Source: Thermoanaerobaculia bacterium (lineage in GTDB: Bacteria > Acidobacteriota > Thermoanaerobaculia > Gp7-AA8). Taken from it: a DNA stretch of 32,547 nucleotides. The translations under genes and the position numbers were made by a program. Below the pieces are notes generated by a model. That model worked only from the letters and a program-made list of their open reading frames with translations. It searched no databases and was not told the DNA's origin. Positions 23,432-32,547 of the stretch are shown here, in pieces (the stretch's first letter is position 1; each line of letters starts with the position of its first letter). The DNA is taken from NCBI GenBank assembly GCA_017883205.1, contig JADGNZ010000062.1, positions 1 through 32,547 of the forward strand. The letters run 5' to 3'.

Positions 23432-25228
23432 ATGAAGAATCTTACGAAGGCGTTTCGAGAACGATGTCCACACATCTCCTGGGGAGGGGACGAGCCACAA
23501 GACCTCGTGTGTGGCGGGCATGCACCTCGAATGCTGGCCATGGTCTTTGGTCTGTTCCTCGTCGCCGGCCCGGGGATCTTTGCAACGCCGATTAGGTACA
23601 CGTTTAGCGGGACGGTTAGCGGTTCGGTGGGTTCGACAAACTTTACCAACGCATCAGTGAATATCGTCGCTGTTGGTGATACCACGACGGTGACGGTTGG
23701 GTCCGGTACCTACTGCGATAACGTCACCAGCGTTGCGTTGGAGGCTGGAGGCTCAGCACTACTACTGATTGGGACCTTCAGCGTTTTCGACAACACGGGA
23801 GGTGGGAACGCGGGTATCAGGACAGGAGCCTGCGGGGCCGCGGGCTCGGATTGGTTCCGGGTCACGAATTCGCTGTTCAACAGTTACAACCTTGCGACTG
23901 CCGTCGGGCCGGTCTCGGTGACCCCGTCGTTCACCGATACCACTGTTTCGGTGAGTACCACCTCGGGCAACCTCAATCTTACGGGCCAGAATCTGGCTAC
24001 GTTTCAGGCGTCGACCACGCAGGCTGATATCTCGATGGGTCTGATCCTGCCGCATTCAGGAGGTTACGCCTACGTGAACAATGGCCCCAACAGCTATGGG
24101 TCGCCGCAGACGTTCATCGACGCCAGCCATCCGTCGGAGGCGGACGGGCAGATCAATACGGCGACGATCCACTGGGGCCTCGGCTCCTGTTCCGGGGCCT
24201 TCAAGCTGAAGGTTCTCCATCCGGACGGACCTTTCGGTTCGTGGACGGTCACCAGCGAGCGCGGCCCGTTCGACGCGGCTCCCGGATATGTGACGGTGGC
24301 ACTGAGCCCTTCAGCCGCTGTTCTCAAAGGGGACATCATTGCACTGACCCAGCTCGGGAGCGCTGGCTGTGGGGGCGTGTTGTTCACGCCAAACACCGGA
24401 TCGGACGTCACAATCATCGCGGGAGGTGTCGATCCGGCGGTTGGAGCCTTCTTGAGCTCCTCGACGATCACCGAGGGTGCCGTCAAGCCGGGGGAGACGA
24501 TGGGGGTGCGAGCTGGTGCGAGCGGGACCTACCTGTCGGGGATCCTCGCGGGTGCCGGCTCGACGGCCGGAGCGAATAACTCGTTCTTCAGGACCGGATT
24601 GCAGTTGACGAATCCGGAGAACGGAACGATCGCCGGCAAACTCGTCTTTCACCCTGCGGGCACGAGTGGCACATCGAACGATCCGTCGCTCGCTTATTCG
24701 CTCAATCCGGGGCAGACCACTTCGTATGGCGACATTATTTCGCAGATGGGTCAGTCTGGTCTCGGCAGCCTCGACGTCATCGTCACGCTGGGAACCCGCC
24801 CCGTGGCAGCGGCCCACGTATTCAATGACCAGGGAGCGGCAGGAACGGATGGATTCTTCGAAGATCTCATGCCCCTATCGCAGGCAATGAGCCCTCCGCA
24901 GAGCGCGACGCTGCAGATCCCTGATCTGTCGAAGTACCGCGTCAATATCGGGGTTCGCACTCTCGCTGACGGCGCGACGATCCTCGTGTCGCTCTTCAAC
25001 GCCGACGGCTCGCAAGTCCCGCTGGTCTCGTCGCAACAACCATTGTTGACGAAGACCTACCAGCCGGCATATTTTGAACAGGTCGGTGTCGCAGCCTTCC
25101 TCGGAGCAACTCCACCCTCAGCAGGATCGATCAACATCACGGTCACGAGTGGGCACGCCGTGGTCTACGCGTCGACGACCGACAACGTCACGAATGACAG
25201 CAGCGTTCGTTTCGCAGGGAAGGATTGA
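23432..25228 (+). CDS. Large secreted beta-rich protein
   Basis: I take ATG 23432 (MKNLTKAFRERC), with GGAG 8 nt upstream; the in-frame extension to 23333 is not convincing. A hydrophobic signal segment (MLAMVFGLFLVAGPGIFA) lies about 34 residues in, so Met 23531 is another possible start. The next 170 residues (TPIRYTFSGTVSGSVGS...) resemble N-terminal domains of PEP-CTERM-type exported proteins, but there is no PEP-CTERM tail. The C-terminal third (about 370-598) shares the domain pattern seen in the proteins at 10338 and 29699: 'FFRTGLQLTNP..GTIAGKLVFHPAG', 'RVNIGVR', 'ILVSLFNADGSQ', 'AVVYASTTDNVT'. Function unknown. Confidence 0.78.
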   Translation: MKNLTKAFRERCPHISWGGDEPQDLVCGGHAPRMLAMVFGLFLVAGPGIFATPIRYTFSGTVSGSVGSTNFTNASVNIVAVGDTTTVTVGSGTYCDNVTSVALEAGGSALLLIGTFSVFDNTGGGNAGIRTGACGAAGSDWFRVTNSLFNSYNLATAVGPVSVTPSFTDTTVSVSTTSGNLNLTGQNLATFQASTTQADISMGLILPHSGGYAYVNNGPNSYGSPQTFIDASHPSEADGQINTATIHWGLGSCSGAFKLKVLHPDGPFGSWTVTSERGPFDAAPGYVTVALSPSAAVLKGDIIALTQLGSAGCGGVLFTPNTGSDVTIIAGGVDPAVGAFLSSSTITEGAVKPGETMGVRAGASGTYLSGILAGAGSTAGANNSFFRTGLQLTNPENGTIAGKLVFHPAGTSGTSNDPSLAYSLNPGQTTSYGDIISQMGQSGLGSLDVIVTLGTRPVAAAHVFNDQGAAGTDGFFEDLMPLSQAMSPPQSATLQIPDLSKYRVNIGVRTLADGATILVSLFNADGSQVPLVSSQQPLLTKTYQPAYFEQVGVAAFLGATPPSAGSINITVTSGHAVVYASTTDNVTNDSSVRFAGKD

Positions 25229-25312
25229 TTCGGGGTCGTTTGAAGACATCCGTGACGCGGTTGACATGAAACTTCGAATCGGCCCACCAGGTTTCAGATC
25301 CCGCCGTCTTCC

Positions 25313-25687
25313 CTAGCCGGCGCTTCCAATCTTCACGCGCACTCGCTTGACCTCACTCATCGTCGGGGCGCGTGTTTTGCCGTTCGCACGGAGCGACACG
25401 AGCAGGCTCACGCGCCTTCCCGAGATCGCTTCGGCGGGCAATGGAACGGCGTACGTTCCGGACTCATGACCTGGGCGAATGCCGTAAGGCGAGATCACTC
25501 CGAGGAAGTGGCCGGACGACGTCGTGATCTCGATCTCGCCGCTGCGCGGGATCACGCCGACGGTCACGAGCAGCGTTGCAGTCTCGCCTGCCCGCAACGC
25601 GTGGGGCAGGACGAGGTTCACCGTGCGGCTTTCGGAGTGATGCGCGCCAACCGCGAAGAGTGCCAGTATGGCGAGGAAGGCGCGCAT
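25313..25687 (-). CDS. Small secreted protein resembling the tyrosinase C-terminal domain
   Basis: The 124-residue protein has a signal peptide (MRAFLAILALFAVGAHHSES) and a single beta-sandwich-like domain. It starts 8 bp after the tyrosinase stop, so the two form an operon. Its sequence lines up with the end of that tyrosinase: 'GVISPYGI.....GTYAVPLP......VSLLVSLRANGKTRAP' against 'GTIAFFGH.....VTFAVPLP......VSVNIRLVPVQAHGKTTAL'. It therefore looks like a free-standing copy of the enzyme's C-terminal domain. In other tyrosinases such domains, or separate caddie proteins, cover the copper site or aid its loading; that role here is inference. Confidence 0.7.
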   Translation of the reverse strand: MRAFLAILALFAVGAHHSESRTVNLVLPHALRAGETATLLVTVGVIPRSGEIEITTSSGHFLGVISPYGIRPGHESGTYAVPLPAEAISGRRVSLLVSLRANGKTRAPTMSEVKRVRVKIGSAG

Positions 25688-25695
25688 CCCTCACG

Positions 25696-27330
25696 TCATT
25701 GCACGCTGCGCACCGAGACCGCCCTGAGCGCCGTCGTCTTTCCGTGTGCTTGCACCGGCACGAGGCGAATGTTCACCGACACCTGCGCCGCCAGGAGGTT
25801 ATGGAACGCCTCGGGGCGTTTCGGCAGTGGAACGGCGAACGTCACGTCTTCCGACATCGCCATCAGATGAGGCATGTGGCCGAAGAAGGCGATCGTTCCG
25901 GCGTAATACGGACTGTCGGGACCTACCTGCGTAACGTCCGGCGGCGCGCCGACGATCACGTCGAACTCGCGTGCGGCCGACGTCTGGCTGGGACGCTGTA
26001 CCGTGACCGCCGCGATCAACGTCGGTGCTGCGGCGGCGAGATGCTCGTTCACCGCAGCACGCGGGACGGCGAGCGACGCCGTGCGTCCTTTCATTTCTCC
26101 CTTCACCGATACTTTTGCGTGCTTCGTCAGCAAGAGACTCGCGGAGGCTTGCGCTTCGTCGCCGCTGCCCGGCTCGTAGTCGTATTGGAAGCGCTCGGTG
26201 CTGAGATAGTCACCGGCATGACTGGGACCGACGAACTTGCCGTCGCCTCTGACAAAGAAGAGGAACGGCTCTTTCGAGAGCGTGCTGAGGTCCGGCTCCG
26301 GAGGAAGAATCGGGAGATTGAGACGCTTCTGCTTGCGCGTCCAGACGTCCCATAGACGATCCATGTTCGAGTGATGCAGGAAGAAGATCGGATCGACCGG
26401 CGAGAGGTTGTTGGTCATGTTGCCGTACGGCCCAGGATCGAGAGGGCCGACGCCGCCGATGTAGTTATGGGTCTTGTTGTGCGGGAAGCCCTCCAGGACG
26501 GAGGAGGTTCCGGGGCCGCCTGGCTGGGCGTTGTGAGACGACGTCTTTGCGCTGGTGAAGCTTTGGGTGATGTCCGGATCGTAATACTTCTTCGGCTGCA
26601 GGCCAGCCACAATGGTCTGCAGCGAGACGTCGAATGCCGTCCTCTTGTCGAGCTTCGGATTGTCGCGCGTGAGATAACGCGAGCCGCATGTGTTGGCGAA
26701 CGCCATGTTGCCGGAGTTGCCGTTGCCCGACGACGGATCGAGCCCTGTTACCTCATTCCACAGGAGATCGAGACTCGTGTATCCCCGGAGATTGAGCTGC
26801 GCGCGCTGATCCGCGCTCAGCGTTCTCCAGTACGACTTCAGTGCCGGTTGAATGAAGGCGGTGAAGTCGTCGAGGTTGCGCGTGTACCGCTCGAAGGCAT
26901 GATGCTGCGGATTCAGCACGCCGTCGAACATCCCGTCGGGGATCTGCGGCAGCGCCGTCCAGTCCCAATACGGCATGGCGAAGGCCGGATCGCCGCTCAG
27001 ATTGCGAATGGTCTCCTCGAAGAAGCCGACGTAGCCGCGGTGCCACACGTAGAACCACCAGTTCCCGTGCGGGCAGTCCATGAGGTGGACGAACGCGTTG
27101 CGGAACCAATTGCGCGGATCAGACGCCGGCAGATTCCGCATCGCTTCGACGCCCTTGGCGTAGCTCGCCAGCGCCTTCTGCCCCTGCGCGCTCGTCACGT
27201 TGTAGCGCGTGTATTTGGCCGCCGTACTCTGCGCGAACACGCTGTGGAAAGGAAAGGCGGCCGCACCCGCCGCGACCATCGTGGTTTGCAGAAAATGACG
27301 ACGTGTCAGCCCATCGTATATTTCGGACAT
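25696..27330 (-). CDS. Tat-exported tyrosinase (type 3 copper protein)
   Basis: The start is ATG 27330, with GGGAGGG about 6 nt upstream; an upstream in-frame Met lacks such a site. The 544-residue protein opens with a Tat signal (LTRRHFLQTTMVAAGAAAF), so it is exported folded. CuA ligands are His82, His88 and His97 (VHLMDCPHG...WHRGY), with Cys86 two residues before His88, the C-x-H pattern that forms a thioether in fungal tyrosinases. CuB ligands are His284, His288 (HNKTH) and His320 (DPIFFLHHSNMDRLWDVW). The C-terminal 90 residues (REFDVIV ... AVPLP ... GKTTAL) resemble the KFDV domain of plant polyphenol oxidases. It should oxidise phenols to quinones in the periplasm or outside. Confidence 0.92.
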   Translation of the reverse strand: MSEIYDGLTRRHFLQTTMVAAGAAAFPFHSVFAQSTAAKYTRYNVTSAQGQKALASYAKGVEAMRNLPASDPRNWFRNAFVHLMDCPHGNWWFYVWHRGYVGFFEETIRNLSGDPAFAMPYWDWTALPQIPDGMFDGVLNPQHHAFERYTRNLDDFTAFIQPALKSYWRTLSADQRAQLNLRGYTSLDLLWNEVTGLDPSSGNGNSGNMAFANTCGSRYLTRDNPKLDKRTAFDVSLQTIVAGLQPKKYYDPDITQSFTSAKTSSHNAQPGGPGTSSVLEGFPHNKTHNYIGGVGPLDPGPYGNMTNNLSPVDPIFFLHHSNMDRLWDVWTRKQKRLNLPILPPEPDLSTLSKEPFLFFVRGDGKFVGPSHAGDYLSTERFQYDYEPGSGDEAQASASLLLTKHAKVSVKGEMKGRTASLAVPRAAVNEHLAAAAPTLIAAVTVQRPSQTSAAREFDVIVGAPPDVTQVGPDSPYYAGTIAFFGHMPHLMAMSEDVTFAVPLPKRPEAFHNLLAAQVSVNIRLVPVQAHGKTTALRAVSVRSVQ

Positions 27331-27605
27331 AGCTTCCCTCCCATACAAAGGTGTGTTTCCGGCGGCGTTTTCCCTACCCCAAATGGATGATTGTTCGCGG
27401 CGGCCAGGGCGAGGATCGCCGTTCGATCATCGTCATTGATGCTCTTCCAGATTCTTCTGACGTTCGCGCTTTGTAACAGAGATTGCCTGGACGCGGCCAC
27501 ACTGTTTCGTCATAAAATTTACCGCGCGGGGATTCGAGATCCAGGGCGCCACCACCGACAACCACCTACCTTCACGCGGCAGCGCGCGGATCGCTTTGGC
27601 CAGCT

Positions 27606-29675
27606 CTACTTCAGCGACTCGACCCAGCGGAGATTGTGCTCGGCGAGCGGGAAGTCGGGACGAGCACTCAGCGCGCGCATGAGCGATTCACGCGCTTCGT
27701 TTCGGAATCCCAGGCGACCGAGTGAGTATCCGAGGTTGTTGAGAGCGTCGGAGGAGCGCGGACTGAAGCGAAGGGCCTGGCGATACGAGATCGCGGCATC
27801 GAGATCATCGCCTCTGCTTGTTCGCGCGATGCCATCGTTGAACCATCCAGCGTAGTCATCCGTCGCGGCACGAAACGGGGCGCGTCCTGACCCGTACGCC
27901 TGAGCCTCAGCGTCGCGAGGATCGATCATGAGCGACTCTCGCGCGAGATCCCGCAGTGGGGCGAGGGCGCCGCGGGCGGCGTCGAGGCGCATCATCAGCG
28001 AGCGGACCGGCGCCGAACCGGGAGCGAGTACGAGCGCTCGCGCGACGTGCGCGACCGCTTCGGGTCCACGGCCATTCTGTGAGAGCCATCGTCCGTAGTA
28101 GAGATGGCCGTCAGCATCGTCCTTCAGGCGAAGGGCTTCGCGGAAATGGCCCTCCGCCGCATCGTGCAGGCCGAGGGCGCCGTCGACGATCCCGAGGTTG
28201 ATCTGGAGCGTCGAATAGGCGGGCGTGCGCAGCTGCGCGCGCTCGAAATACGACTTCGCCACGGCATACTTCCCCTGCTCCATCTGCGTCAGGCCGAAGT
28301 TCATGAGCGCGCGACCATTCTCGGGGCTCTTCTCCGCTGTGTCTTTCCAGAGCGACTCCTCCGTGCGCCAGACCTTGTTGCGGACATGTGTCCCGATGGC
28401 GTGGGCAACGATGATGATCACGAGGAGCATCGCCGCTGCGATCTCGACCCGGCGAGAGCTTGCCCTCGCCCGACCTGTCGTCGGATCGATCCTTTGATCA
28501 GGGAGCTCGGACGACGCTGCATTCCGGGCACGCTGCGCGAGGCTGCGAGTGGCCATGTACGCGCCGTAAACGGCCGCGGGCGTCAGTCCGATATACGGGA
28601 AGAAGATCCGATGTTCATTCGCTACCTCGGCCAGCGGAAAGAAGCTCGACGTCGGAACGAGCGCGATCCCGAACCAGGCCAGGCCGAACGCGATCGGCGT
28701 CGTCTGGCGCGTTTTCGAGAGACGTCGAATCACGGCGACGAGCACGATCACGAAAACGAACCCGGCGATGGCGCGGGTGTCGTACCAATGCTCGAACAGC
28801 GTCCAGTCCGTGTCTGCGGTCAGCCCGGCCGGGAGAAGAAAGAGCCGGGCGTAATGGAGCCAGACGAACGGTTGGGTCAGCGCGTAGTGCAGTGCCGAAC
28901 CACCGCCCGGCGTCCACTCCTTCGCATTCATGGAATTCAAGAAGAGCAACAGCAGCACGCCCGTCACGAGCGACGGCAACGTGGCACGGATGGCGAGGTG
29001 CCACGAGCGCGCCGGCTCGGAGAAAAGAAAGACGTAACACATCAGGAGCGGAGCGAAGACGACGACGGGTGCCTTGGCCAGCGCGCCGAGTGCGATCGGC
29101 AGCAGATAGAGGTGGTAGCGGCGCGCGACCGGCGAGCGCTGAATGAGGAAAAACGCACCGAGAAGGCCGAGTGCGGAGATCAGCTCCGAGCGGCAGGAGA
29201 TGAAGTTCATCGTCTCGGTGTTGGCGGTGTGAACCGCGAAGAGCGTCGCGGCTACCAGCGCGAGCAGGCGATTGACGGGCGCGGGAGCCGCGAGATCGAG
29301 CACGCGCCGATAGAACGGAATCAGCATCGCCCACACGGCGATGAGCAGCCCGATCTGCGAGACGTGAAACGCCACGGGGTCGAGGCCGCGTCCGGCCGCG
29401 TAATCGATCGCAAAGGAGAGCGAAACGAGGGGGCGGTAGGTCGAGTTCTGCGGCAGGCTGGAGAACGCGTGCGCGTCGGTGAAGAACGATGGGATGTTCC
29501 GCAGGCTGCGGATGTACGCGTTATTAACGATGACGTGGCTGTCGTCGAAGTGGAATTCGTTGTGAAGCGAGTTCGCGTACGCCGCAATGATGAGAAGCGC
29601 AGCAGCGACAGCCAGGAAAAGAAAAAGGCCTCGCGAGGAGAGGCCTTTTTCACGATGCGCGGTGGTCCCGGTCAC
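27606..29675 (-). CDS. TMTC-like membrane glycosyltransferase/TPR protein
   Basis: The 689-residue protein starts at GTG 29675; no other ATG, GTG or TTG precedes the first membrane helix. The N-terminal half (1-440) has about ten membrane helices and a lumenal-type loop after helix 1 (YANSLHNEFHFDDSHVI, with the Asp pair of GT-C enzymes). Later come STYRPLVSLSFAIDY and NEHRIFFPYIGL, both typical of TMTC/O-mannosyltransferase relatives. The C-terminal half (about 455-689) is a series of TPR units (MNFGLTQMEQGKYAVAKSYFERA; LNNLGYSLGRLGFRNEARESL). A protein-glycosylation role is inferred from the family. A perfect terminator hairpin lies inside codons 9-18. Confidence 0.8.
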   Translation of the reverse strand: MTGTTAHREKGLSSRGLFLFLAVAAALLIIAAYANSLHNEFHFDDSHVIVNNAYIRSLRNIPSFFTDAHAFSSLPQNSTYRPLVSLSFAIDYAAGRGLDPVAFHVSQIGLLIAVWAMLIPFYRRVLDLAAPAPVNRLLALVAATLFAVHTANTETMNFISCRSELISALGLLGAFFLIQRSPVARRYHLYLLPIALGALAKAPVVVFAPLLMCYVFLFSEPARSWHLAIRATLPSLVTGVLLLLFLNSMNAKEWTPGGGSALHYALTQPFVWLHYARLFLLPAGLTADTDWTLFEHWYDTRAIAGFVFVIVLVAVIRRLSKTRQTTPIAFGLAWFGIALVPTSSFFPLAEVANEHRIFFPYIGLTPAAVYGAYMATRSLAQRARNAASSELPDQRIDPTTGRARASSRRVEIAAAMLLVIIIVAHAIGTHVRNKVWRTEESLWKDTAEKSPENGRALMNFGLTQMEQGKYAVAKSYFERAQLRTPAYSTLQINLGIVDGALGLHDAAEGHFREALRLKDDADGHLYYGRWLSQNGRGPEAVAHVARALVLAPGSAPVRSLMMRLDAARGALAPLRDLARESLMIDPRDAEAQAYGSGRAPFRAATDDYAGWFNDGIARTSRGDDLDAAISYRQALRFSPRSSDALNNLGYSLGRLGFRNEARESLMRALSARPDFPLAEHNLRWVESLK
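29622..29650. terminator. Perfect intrinsic terminator inside the start of the TMTC-like gene
   Basis: AAAAAGGCCTC (29622-29632) pairs exactly with GAGGCCTTTTT (29640-29650) over a 7-nt loop. On the minus strand the stem is followed by CTTTT, giving TTTTTCTTTT. It lies 49 nt after the collagen-like stop codon, so it should terminate that transcript, yet it lies within the first 20 codons of the next gene. Confidence 0.8.
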
Positions 29676-29698
29676 GAGCCCATTCTCACATTTGAGCG

Positions 29699-32002
<2,304 letters not shown>

Positions 32003-32264
32003 GGGTCTCCCAGGCGGTGCGGCCACCGTGCAATTGTGGAAGGCATTGTACGATACGTCAGATGGCCGACCCTCGCCGCTTGTGGCGTTGATCGGGCATC
32101 GCGCCGGCGACGACCCACTCGAGCGGTTTCCGGACGACCGTCGAAGCTCGCTCCAGGCGTGGCCGCCTGCTGTCCGTGTTTTGTCCGTGCGTTTCGGCGG
32201 TTTCCCCTCCACCAAGCGCCGCGCTGAACCATCCGCATATAGGTACGCTGCACGACGCAAGCAT

Positions 32265-32547
32265 TCACCGATCTTTATAAAACTGCGCCGTCTCCGCGAT
32301 CCCCGTGGCGTACGGCGTCGGCTGGACTCCGAACCGCCGCTCGAACTTCGACGAGTCGAACTGGTACGGCAGCGTGCTCTGATAGAGCATCTCCACCGAT
32401 TCACGGATGTCGCCGTTGAAGATCCCGGCCAGACGGAGCATCCATGGCCGAAGCACCATCAGGCGCGGCTCGACGTTGAGAGCGCGCGCGGCGGCGGCAA
32501 CGAGCTCGCGCCCGCTCCACGGCGGCGCCGCCGTCGGCAGATGCCAC
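32265..32547 (-). CDS. NAD-dependent epimerase/dehydratase, C-terminal part only
   Basis: The frame is open to the right window edge (reading from 32546) and ends at TGA 32265. The 93 visible residues fit the C-terminal substrate domain of extended SDR enzymes: [20 protein letters not shown], then [22 protein letters not shown], and the typical end [20 protein letters not shown]. The Rossmann part and the YxxxK site lie outside the window, so the substrate is unknown. It is upstream of the collagen-like gene on the same strand, with a 262-bp gap (32003-32264) in which I see no gene. Confidence 0.85.
   Translation of the reverse strand, partial: WHLPTAAPPWSGRELVAAAARALNVEPRLMVLRPWMLRLAGIFNGDIRESVEMLYQSTLPYQFDSSKFERRFGVQPTPYATGIAETAQFYKDR

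Overview
The window is GC-rich DNA from a Gram-negative-type bacterium: it encodes an outer-membrane porin ending in Phe, lipoproteins, a Tat-exported enzyme and c-type cytochrome motifs. Secreted proteins of one recurring type, dispersed GC-rich inverted repeats and many large exported hypothetical proteins suggest an Acidobacteriota-like soil or sediment organism. That placement is inference; there is no rRNA or marker gene to fix it.

Left part (1-11384). A PspA/IM30 gene and a partial YbjN-like secreted protein are read leftwards. Facing right is a complete phosphate-starvation locus: porin, pstS1, pstS2 (lipoprotein), pstC, pstA, pstB, phoU, phoB, phoR, then a secreted protein of unknown function. 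Most junctions from pstS2 to phoB are ATGA overlaps. Exceptions are a 206-bp inverted-repeat element between pstA and pstB, which leaves the reading frame open into pstB, and a perfect 19-bp inverted repeat between phoB and phoR. A 14-bp sequence shared upstream of the porin and upstream of pstS2 looks like a PhoB/PhoP-type direct-repeat operator. The genes would take phosphate through the outer membrane, bind it in the periplasm, import it by ABC transport, and sense it through PhoU/PhoR/PhoB.

Middle (11385-18582). A DUF4287/SRPBCC-type gene with a one-base frameshift and an MFS exporter converge on a hairpin and a 7-bp tandem repeat. A tRNA-Ala(GGC) follows. An exact 49-bp copy of its 3' end lies 4.6 kb downstream, so 13950-18582 looks like a tRNA-inserted island. 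It carries no integrase. It holds a large di-haem RoxA/MauG-like lipoprotein, a decayed fragment joining ABC-permease-like and VIT/CCC1-like sequence, and several small unknown genes.

Right part (18583-32547). A run of exported proteins: an NHL-repeat propeller, a CSLREX/beta-helix protein, a nitroreductase (cytoplasmic), a large secreted beta protein, a Tat-exported tyrosinase with a small secreted partner that resembles the tyrosinase's own C-terminal domain, a TMTC-like membrane/TPR protein, a collagen-like chimera with BclA-like domains, and the C-terminal end of an NAD-dependent epimerase. Three of the secreted proteins (10338, 23432, 29699) appear to share one lineage-specific beta domain.
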